Source: Paraburkholderia ferrariae NBRC 106233 (GTDB lineage: Bacteria > Pseudomonadota > Gammaproteobacteria > Burkholderiales > Burkholderiaceae). From it: DNA of 52,734 nt. The translations under genes and the position numbers were made by a program. The DNA lies in the NCBI RefSeq assembly GCF_000685035.1, contig NZ_BAYB01000048.1:1-52734 (forward strand), in the 5' to 3' direction. The notes beneath the pieces were generated by a model. The model was not told the DNA's origin. It did not search any database and was given only the letters and a program-made list of their open reading frames with translations. Positions 7,986 through 16,715 of the stretch are shown piece after piece. The number at the start of each line of letters is the position of its first letter. Within the stretch, counting starts at the first letter, position 1.

Positions 7986-9320
7986 TCAGGCTTCCACGTC
8001 GGCGAGGCTGAAGATCTCCGTCTTGTCGTTGTACGAAAAGACCTCGCCGTAACGGCCCCAGGCGATCACCGTGTCGAGCGTTTCCTCTGCGGCGTCATCG
8101 GAGAGGAAGTCCTCCAGTTCCTGCTCGAAGCGCACGCGCGGCGCGCGATGCCCCGGGCGCTCGCCCAGCACGTTCTTGATCTGCGCCGCGAGCGGCACGC
8201 AGCGCAAGAGGTGGTCGGCGAACATCATCTTGCGCTCCTGCGTGCCGCGGTCCGCGAAAAGATGTCCGGCCTGCGTGAGGATGACGTCGCCTTCGACCAC
8301 TTCGGCAAAACCCAGGTATTGCAGCATTTCGGCAACCGGGAACAGTTCATCCACTTCCAGTTGCAGCGTGCGCGCGATTTCCGGCATGTCCGCGCGGCCC
8401 TTGTACGGTTCGGCGGCGAGCGTTTCGATCAGACCCGCCATCAGGTTGGTCGAGACGCCGGGCAGCCCGCTGCTCAGTTCGAGTTCGCGCTTCGCCGTCG
8501 CGCCGATCTGGCGCGCGGTCATCTTCGCGTAGATCTCGTCCACGAGGCGGCGGAAGGCCGGGTCGAGCCGGTTGCGCGGATGCTTGAACGGCACTTCGAT
8601 CTCCGCCGTCACGCGGCCCGGGTTCGACGAAAGCACCAGGATGCGGTCGCACATGAAGACCGCTTCCTCGATGTTGTGCGTGACGATCAGCACCGACTTG
8701 ATCGGCATGCGCCCCTGGGTCCACAAGTCGAGCAGGTCGGTGCGCAGCGTTTCTGCAGTGAGCACGTCGAGCGCGGAAAACGGCTCGTCCATCAGCAGGA
8801 TCGTGGGATCGACCACCAGCGCGCGTGCGAAACCCACGCGCTGGCGCATGCCGCCCGAAAGCTCGCGCGGATAGGCGTTTTCGAAACCGTCCAGACCGAT
8901 CAGGTCGATGGCCGCGAGCGCGCGCTCGCGCCGCTGCTGGGGACCCACGCCGATCGCTTCGAGGCCGGCTTCCACGTTCTCCAGCACCGTGAGCCAGGGG
9001 AAGAGCGCGAAGGTCTGGAACACCATCGCCACGCCTTCGGCGGGGCCGCGCAGCGTTTTGCCCTGATAGACCACCTCGCCGCCCGTGGCCGGAATCAGGC
9101 CGGCGATGATGCGCAGCAGCGTGGACTTGCCCGAGCCCGAACGGCCCAGCATGCCGACGATTTCGCCCTCGTGCAGCGTGACGTTCACGTCGTCGAGCAC
9201 GAGCAGCTCGCTCTGGTTCTTGTCGAAACCGCGGCTCACGTGCTGGACGCACAGCACTTCTTTGCCGGGCTGCGTAGCGGGCTTGAGGAGATCGGCGATA
9301 TCGGCCTGGACGTTTTGCAT
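7986..9320 (-). CDS. nitrate/sulfonate-type ABC ATPase with C-terminal AAA-associated domain
   Basis: 444 residues. The N-terminal ABC ATPase (about 20-270) shows Walker A (GRSGSGKST), Q-loop (VFQTFALFPW), signature LSGGMRQR, Walker B (ILLMDEPF) and the switch histidine (VTHN). It belongs to the NrtD/SsuB/TauB group. The C-terminal ~150 residues form the extra domain found in ATPases of nitrate/sulfonate/bicarbonate-like importers, whose role is unclear. The large permease gene that normally precedes this ATPase is missing: 480 bp of non-coding DNA and divergent ilvD lie upstream. Substrate unknown. Confidence 0.85.
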   Translation of the reverse strand: MQNVQADIADLLKPATQPGKEVLCVQHVSRGFDKNQSELLVLDDVNVTLHEGEIVGMLGRSGSGKSTLLRIIAGLIPATGGEVVYQGKTLRGPAEGVAMVFQTFALFPWLTVLENVEAGLEAIGVGPQQRRERALAAIDLIGLDGFENAYPRELSGGMRQRVGFARALVVDPTILLMDEPFSALDVLTAETLRTDLLDLWTQGRMPIKSVLIVTHNIEEAVFMCDRILVLSSNPGRVTAEIEVPFKHPRNRLDPAFRRLVDEIYAKMTARQIGATAKRELELSSGLPGVSTNLMAGLIETLAAEPYKGRADMPEIARTLQLEVDELFPVAEMLQYLGFAEVVEGDVILTQAGHLFADRGTQERKMMFADHLLRCVPLAAQIKNVLGERPGHRAPRVRFEQELEDFLSDDAAEETLDTVIAWGRYGEVFSYNDKTEIFSLADVEA

Positions 9321-9603
9321 GGTAGGAACTCTCGGTCAAGTCTGTCGATTGCAGCGGATCGTCAGCTTCGGTTGTGCGAAATAAAGCTTGCTGAAAGAGG
9401 TTGTTCAGCTTGCGCGGAGCCTGGACGGGACAGCAACGCCCCAGTGTCCAATCATGCAGGTACTTCGTGACAGAAACTTGGCATCGTTTAGGAATCCCGT
9501 GATTTTCTGCGGGGATGAGGGTGAGGCTGGCTCGCGGCAGAAGTGCATGCGCCCGGCCAGTAAGCGAATTGTCGGCGTGGGGGTGCCGGGTTGCGGTCCA
9601 GTT

Positions 9604-9640
9604 GGCGCTCGGGCCCGGCCGGGCGGGGCCCGGGAGCGCC
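9604..9640. other. GC-rich hairpin in the ilvD upstream region
   Basis: Within the 480-bp gene-free stretch 9321-9802, arms GGCGCTCGGGCCC and GGGCCCGGGAGCGCC form a strong imperfect stem about 165 bp before ilvD. The remaining DNA there shows no convincing gene. No leader peptide with clustered Leu/Val/Ile codons was seen, so classical attenuation is not supported. Confidence 0.35.
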
Positions 9641-9802
9641 CCTTACAGGTGTGTGGGATAATTGCTGAGTTAAGCCCCAGGCACGACTCAAGAGGTTGTT
9701 CGCACGGGCGCGCGAGGGGGGCCGTCAATCCCGTGGTCCCCATGGAATGAGCCAGCGACGCTTTTCAAGCGATTTTCCTGCGATTTTTCTACAGCAACCA
9801 CG

Positions 9803-11662
9803 ATGCCCACATACCGTTCCAAAACCTCCACGGCCGGCCGCAACATGGCGGGCGCGCGTTCCCTGTGGCGCGCCACCGGCATGAAAGACGACGACTTTTC
9901 CAAGCCGATCATCGCCGTCGTCAACTCGTTCACCCAGTTCGTGCCGGGCCACGTGCACCTGAAGGACCTGGGCCAGCTCGTTGCGCGCGAGATCGAAGCT
10001 GCGGGCGGCGTGGCCAAGGAGTTCAACACCATCGCCGTGGACGACGGCATCGCCATGGGCCACGACGGCATGCTGTATTCGCTGCCGAGCCGCGACATCA
10101 TCGCCGATTCGGTGGAGTACATGGTCAACGCGCACTGCGCCGACGCCATGGTCTGCATCTCCAACTGCGACAAGATCACCCCGGGCATGCTCATGGCCGC
10201 GATGCGGCTGAACATTCCCGTGATCTTCGTTTCGGGCGGCCCCATGGAAGCGGGCAAGACGCGTCTTGCCAATCCCGTGACCAAGGCCATCGAGGTCAAG
10301 AAGCTCGACCTGATCGACGCCATGGTGATCGCGGCCGACACGAAGTATTCCGATGCCGAAGTGGCCGAAGTCGAACGCTCGGCCTGCCCGACCTGCGGCT
10401 CGTGCTCGGGCATGTTCACGGCCAACTCGATGAACTGCCTGACCGAAGCGCTCGGCCTCTCGCTGCCCGGCAACGGCACGGTGGTGGCCACGCACGCGGA
10501 CCGCGAGCAGCTCTTCAAGCGCGCCGGCCGCCGCATCGTGGAGCTCACGCGCCAGTACTACGAACAGGACGACGAACGCGTGCTGCCGCGCTCGGTGGGC
10601 TTCAAGGCATTCGAGAACGCCATGACGCTCGACATCGCCATGGGCGGCTCGACCAACACCATCCTGCACCTGCTGGCGGTGGCGCAGGAAGCGGGCATCG
10701 ACTTCGGCATGACCGACATCGACCGCCTCTCGCGCGTCGTGCCGCAGTTGTGCAAGGTGGCGCCGAACACCAACAAGTACCACATCGAAGACGTGCATCG
10801 CGCGGGCGGCATCATGGCCATCCTCGGCGAGCTCGATCGTGCGGGCAAGCTGCACACCGACGTGCCGACGGTGCACACGGCCACGCTCAAGGACGCGCTC
10901 GACCAGTGGGACATCGTCCGCACTGAGGACGACGCCGTGAAGACCTTCTATCAGGCGGGTCCGGCAGGCATCCCGACCCAGGTGGCGTTCAGCCAGAACA
11001 CGCGCTGGCCGAGCCTCGACCTCGACCGCGCCGAAGGGTGCATCCGCTCGTATGAGCATGCCTTCTCGAAGGAGGGCGGCCTTGCCGTGCTGACCGGCAA
11101 TATCGCGCTGGACGGCTGCGTGGTGAAGACGGCGGGTGTGGACGACAGCCTGCTGGTGTTCGAAGGGAGGGCCCACGTGACGGAGTCGCAGGACGAGGCC
11201 GTGGAGAACATCCTCAACGACAAGGTCAAGGCCGGCGACGTGGTGATCGTGCGTTACGAAGGCCCCAAGGGCGGCCCCGGCATGCAGGAGATGCTGTACC
11301 CCACGAGCTATATCAAGTCGAAGGGGCTCGGCAAGGCGTGTGCGCTGCTCACGGATGGGCGGTTCTCGGGCGGGACTTCGGGGCTTTCGATCGGTCACTG
11401 CTCGCCCGAAGCGGCAGCGGGCGGCGCGATTGGTCTGGTGCGCGACGGCGACAAGATCCGTATCGACATTCCCAATCGCACGATCGACGTGCTCGTTTCC
11501 GATGAGGAACTGGCGCGCCGCCGCGAAGAGCAGAACGCGAAGGGCTGGAAGCCTGCCAAGGCGCGTCCGCGCAAGGTGTCGGCGGCATTGAAGGCTTATG
11601 CGAAGCTCGTGATGTCGGCGGATAAGGGCGCGGTGCGGGATTTGTCGTTGCTGGAGGATTGA
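9803..11662 (+). CDS. ilvD: dihydroxy-acid dehydratase
   Basis: 619 residues, the usual length for the long IlvD form. It converts 2,3-dihydroxy-isovalerate and its methyl homologue to the 2-oxo acids in valine, isoleucine and leucine synthesis. The iron-sulfur cysteines are seen in CISNCDKITPGM and CPTCGSCSGMFTANSM. Further hallmarks are DDGIAMGHDGMLYSLPSR near the start, and DGRFSGG with GHCSPEAA near the end. The ATG at 9803 fits the family N-terminus MPTYRSKTSTAGRNMAGAR. It is monocistronic, with a terminator 43 bp downstream. Confidence 0.97.
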   Translation: MPTYRSKTSTAGRNMAGARSLWRATGMKDDDFSKPIIAVVNSFTQFVPGHVHLKDLGQLVAREIEAAGGVAKEFNTIAVDDGIAMGHDGMLYSLPSRDIIADSVEYMVNAHCADAMVCISNCDKITPGMLMAAMRLNIPVIFVSGGPMEAGKTRLANPVTKAIEVKKLDLIDAMVIAADTKYSDAEVAEVERSACPTCGSCSGMFTANSMNCLTEALGLSLPGNGTVVATHADREQLFKRAGRRIVELTRQYYEQDDERVLPRSVGFKAFENAMTLDIAMGGSTNTILHLLAVAQEAGIDFGMTDIDRLSRVVPQLCKVAPNTNKYHIEDVHRAGGIMAILGELDRAGKLHTDVPTVHTATLKDALDQWDIVRTEDDAVKTFYQAGPAGIPTQVAFSQNTRWPSLDLDRAEGCIRSYEHAFSKEGGLAVLTGNIALDGCVVKTAGVDDSLLVFEGRAHVTESQDEAVENILNDKVKAGDVVIVRYEGPKGGPGMQEMLYPTSYIKSKGLGKACALLTDGRFSGGTSGLSIGHCSPEAAAGGAIGLVRDGDKIRIDIPNRTIDVLVSDEELARRREEQNAKGWKPAKARPRKVSAALKAYAKLVMSADKGAVRDLSLLED

Positions 11663-11704
11663 GGGCGGCGGCCTTTGAGTCCGTTTCTCTGCTATAACGT
11701 GTGG

Positions 11705-11730
11705 GGCCGCTCTTGGGAGCGGCCTTTTTT
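11705..11730 (+). terminator. rho-independent terminator of ilvD
   Basis: Stem GGCCGCTC / GAGCGGCC with loop TTGG is followed directly by a T6 run and further A/T. This is a textbook intrinsic terminator 42 bp after the ilvD stop. Confidence 0.92.
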
Positions 11731-11970
11731 ATTTGTGGTGGGGAGTTTGGGTGAGGGCGATTGGGGCGGGGTGGGGCTGGCCAGGAAGCGGCCACCTTCG
11801 GTAGACGGCAAGATAGTGGAGTAGCGCGTTCCAGCCTTTCTGAGCTCGCGGTTTGGATCATGATCCAGGAAGACCAGGCGATCGATGCCACCCGCATAGG
11901 GCACCGTGCGGCCAATTACGATGCGATAGGCATTGCGCGAAAACTGACTGGTCAACTCAAGAGAACAGGC

Positions 11971-12249
11971 ATGGCGATCTACATGACGCTTAAAAACATC
12001 CCGGAGCTTGCGCGACTATCTCCCGAAGAACGACTCCGCGTTTGGAGGCAGGGCCGCCGACGGGCCCGGCGCCATTGGCAAACATGGATTGGCTGGACTG
12101 CGTGCGGAGTATGTGGAGGATTAGGGACTCATTTAGGAGGACTTCATGGTTCCCCCGTCCTTGGGGCCGCTATCGGCGGAGGTCTTGGTGGGTTCATCGG
12201 CGTGCAAGTGACGATCTGCGTTGCGCGAGCTAATAAATATTTTACTTAG
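11971..12249 (+). CDS. small glycine-rich membrane protein
   Basis: 92 residues if started at ATG 11971 (MAIYMTLKNIPELARLSPEERL). A basic stretch (RQGRRRARRHW) precedes two short hydrophobic, glycine-rich segments (about 45-60 and 64-88, GAAIGGGLGGFIGVQVTICV). It may be a two-helix membrane hairpin. The family is not recognised. The start has no strong ribosome-binding site. Base composition is slightly more A/T-rich than the neighbours, as is all of 11.8-13.9 kb, which may mark acquired DNA. Confidence 0.45.
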   Translation: MAIYMTLKNIPELARLSPEERLRVWRQGRRRARRHWQTWIGWTACGVCGGLGTHLGGLHGSPVLGAAIGGGLGGFIGVQVTICVARANKYFT

Positions 12250-12443
12250 GTTTATCCGGGAGTCTATTGTTTGAATGGCTGTTGCAATGCGGCCAGTTTG
12301 GGACATTCGACAACAAGAAATGCGCGAGCGAAAGCTGCCATTCACAGTGCGACATGAGCTGCGGGAGGCGCACTAGAGGGAACAATGCATAGAATGATGA
12401 ATGCGGGTTTGTTCACGGCATTAATCCCTCGGGGTCGGAGTAC

Positions 12444-13052
12444 ATGAAATCAGACGCGGACAAGATCATCGATCTCTATGACCGGCATGCGCATGACTAT
12501 GTCGCGGATCGTCGGCGCGGCAACGGGAGCGAAACCGCCTGGCTCGATAGATTCGGTGCGCTCTTGAGACGTGGATCATCCGTGCTCGACATTGGTTGCG
12601 GTTCAGGCTCGCCGATTGCGGAATATCTCGTCAATAAAGGCTTCGCGGTGGACGGTATCGATAGCTCCCCAGCGTTAATAGCGCTCTGCCGTGAGCGTCT
12701 TCCGCAGCGATCCTGGCGCGTAGGGGATATGCGTGGCCTCGCACTTGAGCGGACATTCGATGGCTTGCTTGCCTGGGACAGCTTCTTTCATCTCTGTCAC
12801 GATGATCAGCGCCGCATGTTTCCGATCTTTAAGCGACACGCGTCACCGCGCGCCGCACTGATGTTTACTAGTGGACCTTCGCATGGTGAAGCCACTGGCT
12901 CGTACCGTGGTGAACCTCTCTATCACGCTAGTTTGGCTCCCGAAGAATATCGAGCGCTGCTGAAAGCAAATGGCTTTCTGGTTGTAGACCATATCGTCGA
13001 AGACGCGGATTGCGGTGGGCACACTGTTTGGCTCGCTCAAGTCGAGCACTAA
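12444..13052 (+). CDS. class I SAM-dependent methyltransferase
   Basis: 202 residues. SAM-binding motif I is VLDIGCGSGSPIAEYL (about 47-62); the acidic residue after strand 2 lies in VDGIDSSPALI; motif II is FDGLLAWDSFFHL. It has no membrane segment and no target-recognition domain, so it is probably a small-molecule methyltransferase of unknown substrate. It stands alone on the plus strand, with the ATG 4 bases after GGAG. It is convergent with the VOC gene at 13207. Confidence 0.85.
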   Translation: MKSDADKIIDLYDRHAHDYVADRRRGNGSETAWLDRFGALLRRGSSVLDIGCGSGSPIAEYLVNKGFAVDGIDSSPALIALCRERLPQRSWRVGDMRGLALERTFDGLLAWDSFFHLCHDDQRRMFPIFKRHASPRAALMFTSGPSHGEATGSYRGEPLYHASLAPEEYRALLKANGFLVVDHIVEDADCGGHTVWLAQVEH

Positions 13053-13206
13053 ATGGCACCGAAGCGACCGCCGACCGGCTGCTCCGGGTCGGCCTACCTC
13101 GCGCTGCGAATTGTCGGCAATTCGGTTGCCTGCTCGGGATGTCTTTGCAGGTTCAGCAGCTGGCAACACTCAGCTCATCTAACCGATCTACGACGGGCCG
13201 CCGGAT

Positions 13207-13614
13207 TCAGCCCTGCCCGAAGGCAATGACGTATCCGTTGCAATCGCGCACGAGCAGCTCTCTCATGCCATAGATCCTATCAACCGGTCCTTCAACAATA
13301 TCGGCCTTCTTTGCGCGCAGTTCCGCGGCAAGTTGATCCACATTCGAGACGTAGACATAGGCATCAAACGTTTCGTCCATGACGGTTCGATTGGGCCGCG
13401 CGACCGGAGTCCTTGGTGGCCGCACCTGCCGGAACATGATGTTCACGTCGTCGCGTTGGACCATGACAAAGCTTGGTGGGACACCAAAGAACTCGTCGAA
13501 GGTAAAGCCCAGGACATCACGATAGAACTCTGCGGTCGCAAACACGTCATCTACGAGGAAATAAGAGACCGATCGTGTCATCCTGCAGTCTTCAGGTGCT
13601 GCGTTGGTAGCCAT
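13207..13614 (-). CDS. VOC (glyoxalase/bleomycin-resistance) family protein
   Basis: 135 residues from ATG 13614, after GAGGCT. Two beta-alpha-beta-beta-beta modules are visible: SVSYFLVDDVFATAEFYRDVLGF then AYVYVSNVDQLAAELRAKK. The end motif YGMRELLVRDCNGYVIAFGQ carries the usual terminal acidic or metal region. The substrate is unknown: it could be a dioxygenase-like, isomerase-like or drug-binding member. It is divergent from an XRE regulator; the shared operator at 13633 sits 19 bp from this start codon. Confidence 0.8.
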   Translation of the reverse strand: MATNAAPEDCRMTRSVSYFLVDDVFATAEFYRDVLGFTFDEFFGVPPSFVMVQRDDVNIMFRQVRPPRTPVARPNRTVMDETFDAYVYVSNVDQLAAELRAKKADIVEGPVDRIYGMRELLVRDCNGYVIAFGQG

Positions 13615-13632
13615 AGGTAGCCTCGTCGGGTA

Positions 13633-13667
13633 TGATACTAAAAGTATCAATAGAGATACTTAGTGTC
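13633..13667. promoter_or_regulatory. operator in the VOC/XRE divergent region
   Basis: TGATACT-AAA-AGTATCA (13633-13649) is a perfect 17-bp palindrome. A second, imperfect copy, GATACT-T-AGTGTC, follows at 13655-13667, touching the regulator's start. Placement between two divergent start codons only 57 bp apart suggests that the XRE protein represses both genes. Confidence 0.6.
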
Positions 13668-13671
13668 AAGC

Positions 13672-13908
13672 ATGATAACGGGCATACAAATCAGGGCAGG
13701 CCGAGCGCTTCTCGGTTGGGATCAGACGAAGCTTGCGGAGATGGCCGGCGTTTCGAAAATCACGGTCAAACGCCTCGAAGCGGCAGGCGAGGATATCCAC
13801 GCGCATTTTTCGACGGTCATCAAGGTGATGGCCGCATTTGAGAGTGCCGGCGTGTTGTTTCTGAGCGAAGAGGCTGGTCTTGGCTACGGCGTGCGGCTAC
13901 GTCGTTAG
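13672..13908 (+). CDS. XRE-family helix-turn-helix regulator
   Basis: 78 residues from ATG 13672; GTG 13663 is a possible earlier start. The HTH reads IRAGRALLGWDQTKLAEMAGVSKITVKRLEA (about 6-36), the five-helix lambda-repressor type. A short C-terminal tail ends GVRLRR. There is no effector domain and no adjacent toxin gene, so this is more likely a simple repressor of itself and the divergent VOC gene than an antitoxin. Confidence 0.8.
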   Translation: MITGIQIRAGRALLGWDQTKLAEMAGVSKITVKRLEAAGEDIHAHFSTVIKVMAAFESAGVLFLSEEAGLGYGVRLRR

Positions 13909-14154
13909 ATCCAGGCCGACGCTGGGTTCCTCGTGAGATTCCTGTCGTGGAACTCCACCGGCCTTCTATTGCGCGTACACCCGCTGTCCGCTTTGTTGGG
14001 AACTCAAGGGCGCTCAGGGGCGATACCGGATGTTCCTAGGCAGCGGCGACGAGCTTGCCATGGGTGCATCTCTGCGCCACTCCGCCACCGGGCCGGATGC
14101 CCGGCGCGTTGTGACACATTTATTGTCGCAACGGTGTCATTTTTATTGGGGTCT

Positions 14155-14795
14155 ACGGCTGAGGCTTCGGTCGCCACACTGCAGGCTGATCTGGCGCGTA
14201 CCGAAATGGCGCTCGAGCAGAGGACGAGCACATTGCTCGCCGCGCAGGTGCACATCCAGGAACTCGAACAGGCTCAGGCCGCAGCAGCGGCGACACGTGA
14301 CGCACTCGAAGGCGAGCTGGCACGGGCGCAGCAGGCACTGCGTGAGCGGGACGCTGCTCTTGTGCAGGCCCGCACCGATTTCGCCGCTGAACTCGACAAG
14401 CAGCGGGCCAGCACCGAACTTGCCGAGACCCGACTTCAGGCCGCAGAGAAACGCACGCTGCTTGAGCTCAAGCGCGAGCGGGCTGCGAGTATGCGTCTGC
14501 AGCGGAACTGGACGGCGCGCAGCAACGCGCGACTCGTGACGGCGAACGTGCGCAGACCGAGATCCAGTCACTGCAGAAGCAACTGGGAGACTTACGCCAT
14601 CAGGCGGGTATGCTGGAAGGGCGGCGTGGGGCGATGCGGGCGAGTCACGAAGCTCAGGAGCAGGCGCAGGAGCTGGAACTCCTGCGCCTGCGCGTATCCA
14701 GTTCGGTCAGCTCCGCACGCCGCGCTCCTCGACGCGCGGCCCGGAAACCTACGGTCGCTGTGCAAGCTGTTCGAAAATCCGGCGTGAAGACATGA
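14155..14795 (+). pseudogene. KfrA/TnpT-like coiled-coil protein, frameshifted
   Basis: From 14155 an uninterrupted heptad-rich coiled coil is readable (ATLQADLARTEMALEQRT, EELEQ-type repeats). At about 14500-14510 the frame changes: the original frame turns to Arg/Trp-rich nonsense, while the next frame continues ELDGAQQRATRDGERAQTEIQ up to the stop at 14795. One missing base after CTGCAGCG explains this. The N-terminal KfrA DNA-binding domain expected upstream is not seen. From memory, the pattern matches plasmid KfrA and transposon TnpT-type proteins. It reads as a 5'-truncated, frameshifted relic. Confidence 0.55.
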
Positions 14796-15182
14796 GTCGT
14801 GCAGGACGCGGCCGGCGCAAACCGGTCCCCCCCGGAAATCGGCGTGCTGATGCACTACGAGGAGCGTGTGGTACGGGTAATGGCCGAAGCGCGCGGACAG
14901 CGCGCGATCATCGAGTCACTTGACGAAGATGGCCGTGCCTTCCGCAGTGCGGTGAAGTGGAAGAATCTGAGGGAGCTTCCGGCGCAGCTATTCGGACGAT
15001 GTGCTGAGCCTGAAGTGCCCTTGCGGGACCGGTACAAGTCTTACTTCTGGAATGGATCAACTTTTACTTCGTCGGACGGCAAACGACCAGAAGTTCGCGC
15101 GAAAGCCGCCGGATCGGGCCAGGGCAGGGCGCCGCACATCGCCGTACCCCGAGCGCCATTCGGTGCCGGGAGCGCGTCGTAA
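14792..15182 (+). pseudogene. unknown island gene broken at a C7 run
   Basis: An ATG at 14792 overlaps the stop of the coiled-coil gene (ATGA), the normal sign of translational coupling, and encodes MSRAGRGRRKPVPP. At the run of seven C (14827-14833) the frame must shift to continue into the well-composed stretch PEIGVLMHYEERVVRVMAEARGQ-type sequence that stays open to 15182. Without the shift the upstream frame ends within about 30 codons. Translation could restart at ATG 14850. Function unknown. It could be decay, a sequencing error or a slippage switch. Confidence 0.4.
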
Positions 15183-15258
15183 AAATATTTTCAGATCGCT
15201 CTTCGAATAGCGGGCCTTTTGCCGATAACAACAAAAATCTGACAAAAGGAGCCACATC

Positions 15259-15585
15259 ATGCCGTCTGCTGTCGATCATTTCCCCGAAGCCGTCCCGTTC
15301 GTCGGTCTACCGGTATGCGTGTCGAGCGCGCCCGGCCGCCGGGCCTTTGCGCTGCGAGGGGTTTTCCCGCCTTTCAGTCGCGCCGTGCCCGGGCGGTGGA
15401 GGGGGCGCAATGAGCATCGCAAACGACAGGACGCCTCCCGTTGTGCAGGTTGTTGCACCGGCAGGCCGTTCGCGCTGGTTGCGCCGCGCGAAAGTGTCGG
15501 GCGGCGCTGCGCGGCTGGTCGGCTTTCTGGCGCTGGTCGTGTGGGGGATGTTCTGGCCGCAGCTCGATGGCCATTACACCGGTGA
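15259..15585 (+). CDS. possible small island protein (uncertain)
   Basis: An AAAAGGAG site nine bases before ATG 15259 is the best ribosome-binding site in this stretch. The first ~35 residues (MPSAVDHFPEAVPFVGLPVC) look protein-like. The rest overlaps the next gene from 15410 and is Arg/Gly-rich, so the true protein may be frameshifted or much shorter. No family recognised. Confidence 0.3.
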   Translation: MPSAVDHFPEAVPFVGLPVCVSSAPGRRAFALRGVFPPFSRAVPGRWRGRNEHRKRQDASRCAGCCTGRPFALVAPRESVGRRCAAGRLSGAGRVGDVLAAARWPLHR

Positions 15586-15994
15586 CGCCGGCCGCCTCAC
15601 GGTCGATGTGGTGTTCGATGGCAAGGCCACGCATGTGACGTTGTCGGGCGAGGCAGCTCCTCCCGGGCCGCAGGGGCGCATGAATGCCGACCGGGGTTTC
15701 ACGACCGTCACGTTTGGGCCGGATGTCCCGGACCGCCAGGTGCTGGAACGCCAGGCGCTGATGTTCCATCCTTTCCGGAATGGCCCCGGGCAGTACGAGC
15801 TGGCCAGTGGGTGCCGTTCGGTCGCGCTGACCAAAAGCACGCCGGGCAGCCGCTTCGGTCGCGCGCATCCCTATCTGGCGATGTTCCTGCTCACGGTCGG
15901 CCTGGTGGGCTTGATGGCCTATTCACTCAACGAGAAGGCGAAGAGCGAGCCGGAGAATATCTACACGATGTGGTCCTGTACTGCCTCGTACTGA
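15410..15994 (+). CDS. unknown membrane-anchored protein of the island
   Basis: 194 residues from ATG 15410, preceded by GGAGGGGG. One membrane segment near residues 38-53 (LVGFLALVVWGMFWP), an extracytoplasmic-looking beta-rich region (54-148, YTGDAGRLTVDVVFDGKATH), and a second membrane segment (about 150-170, AMFLLTVGLVGLMAYSL). The architecture (TM, periplasmic domain, TM) recalls secretion or conjugation accessory proteins, but no family is recognised. It overlaps the next gene by 25 bp, suggesting an operon of three small membrane proteins. Confidence 0.5.
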   Translation: MSIANDRTPPVVQVVAPAGRSRWLRRAKVSGGAARLVGFLALVVWGMFWPQLDGHYTGDAGRLTVDVVFDGKATHVTLSGEAAPPGPQGRMNADRGFTTVTFGPDVPDRQVLERQALMFHPFRNGPGQYELASGCRSVALTKSTPGSRFGRAHPYLAMFLLTVGLVGLMAYSLNEKAKSEPENIYTMWSCTASY

Positions 15995-16230
15995 CGGAGA
16001 GCCTCATCGTGCTCGGCGCGGCAGCATACCTGGGAATGTTCGGGTTCGACGGGGTGCCCCGAAACCCGATCGCGCGTGCCATTGTCTGGGGCGTTGAATA
16101 TTTTCTTGCCGTACCGGAGGATTGCGCGGTGCTGCTCGGGATTCTGGTGATTGTCGTCGTGCCGCAGTGGGGGCATACATGCTCAGTGGCGCCGTCGGCG
16201 CGGCGCGACGCTCGCGCCACGTGGTGGTGA
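15970..16230 (+). CDS. unknown membrane protein of the island
   Basis: 86 residues from GTG 15970 (MVLYCLVLTESLIVLG). Two hydrophobic helices (about 2-22 and 46-62, DCAVLLGILVIVVVP) flank a loop. The start overlaps the previous gene and the end overlaps the next, so the three are likely translated together. No family recognised; the exact start is uncertain. Confidence 0.4.
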   Translation: MVLYCLVLTESLIVLGAAAYLGMFGFDGVPRNPIARAIVWGVEYFLAVPEDCAVLLGILVIVVVPQWGHTCSVAPSARRDARATWW

Positions 16231-16673
16231 CGGGCAAAGTGGTTGCGATGTTCATCTCCAGGGCCTTCCTGAGCGCTTCCGCCGTCGCGCTGGCGATCGT
16301 CGTTGTCGGGAGCTATTACGCCTGGCTCACTCCCGGGCCGCTGAACGTTCTCGCGAATGTGATGACTGCCGTCATGCTGCTGATGATCGGCCTGATGATT
16401 TTCTGCTTAGTCCCGGTCAAGGATGCGAAGGGGCGGGTTGCGCCGCAACGGGTTCGCCGTAACCACAAGCGGATGCGTCGCAAGATGCGCAAGCCCGCGC
16501 GCGCGATCGCGGAGCAGATCGAACGGGAAGCGCGCGAGGCTGCGCAACGGCGGCGCGAGGCTCTGCACGCCATGCATTGCGCGTGCGGGCGTGGCGGGTG
16601 GGTGTGGGACGCGTCGCACGGCTGGGCGGCGTGGTGGCACCGGCATCTTTTTCGCGGCTCGCGCCGACGCTAG
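16179..16673 (+). CDS. unknown two-helix membrane protein with basic tail
   Basis: 164 residues from ATG 16179; ATG 16249 (MFISRAFLSASAVAL) is an alternative. Two membrane segments (about 26-46 and 56-75, TAVMLLMIGLMIFCLVP) are followed by a very basic helix (RRNHKRMRRKMRKPARAIAEQIER) and a Trp/His/Cys-rich end (CACGRGGWVWDASHGWAAWW). The tail is probably cytoplasmic and could bind nucleic acid or lipid. Third gene of the overlapping membrane set. Confidence 0.5.
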   Translation: MLSGAVGAARRSRHVVVTGKVVAMFISRAFLSASAVALAIVVVGSYYAWLTPGPLNVLANVMTAVMLLMIGLMIFCLVPVKDAKGRVAPQRVRRNHKRMRRKMRKPARAIAEQIEREAREAAQRRREALHAMHCACGRGGWVWDASHGWAAWWHRHLFRGSRRR

Positions 16674-16715
16674 AATCGGACGGTCGGCGCCCGCCGGCGT
16701 TACCCCCAAAGGACC

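Noticed and set aside
9343..9802. Possible leader peptide for ilvD attenuation
   Set aside because: No short frame with clustered Leu, Val or Ile codons next to alternative hairpins was found.
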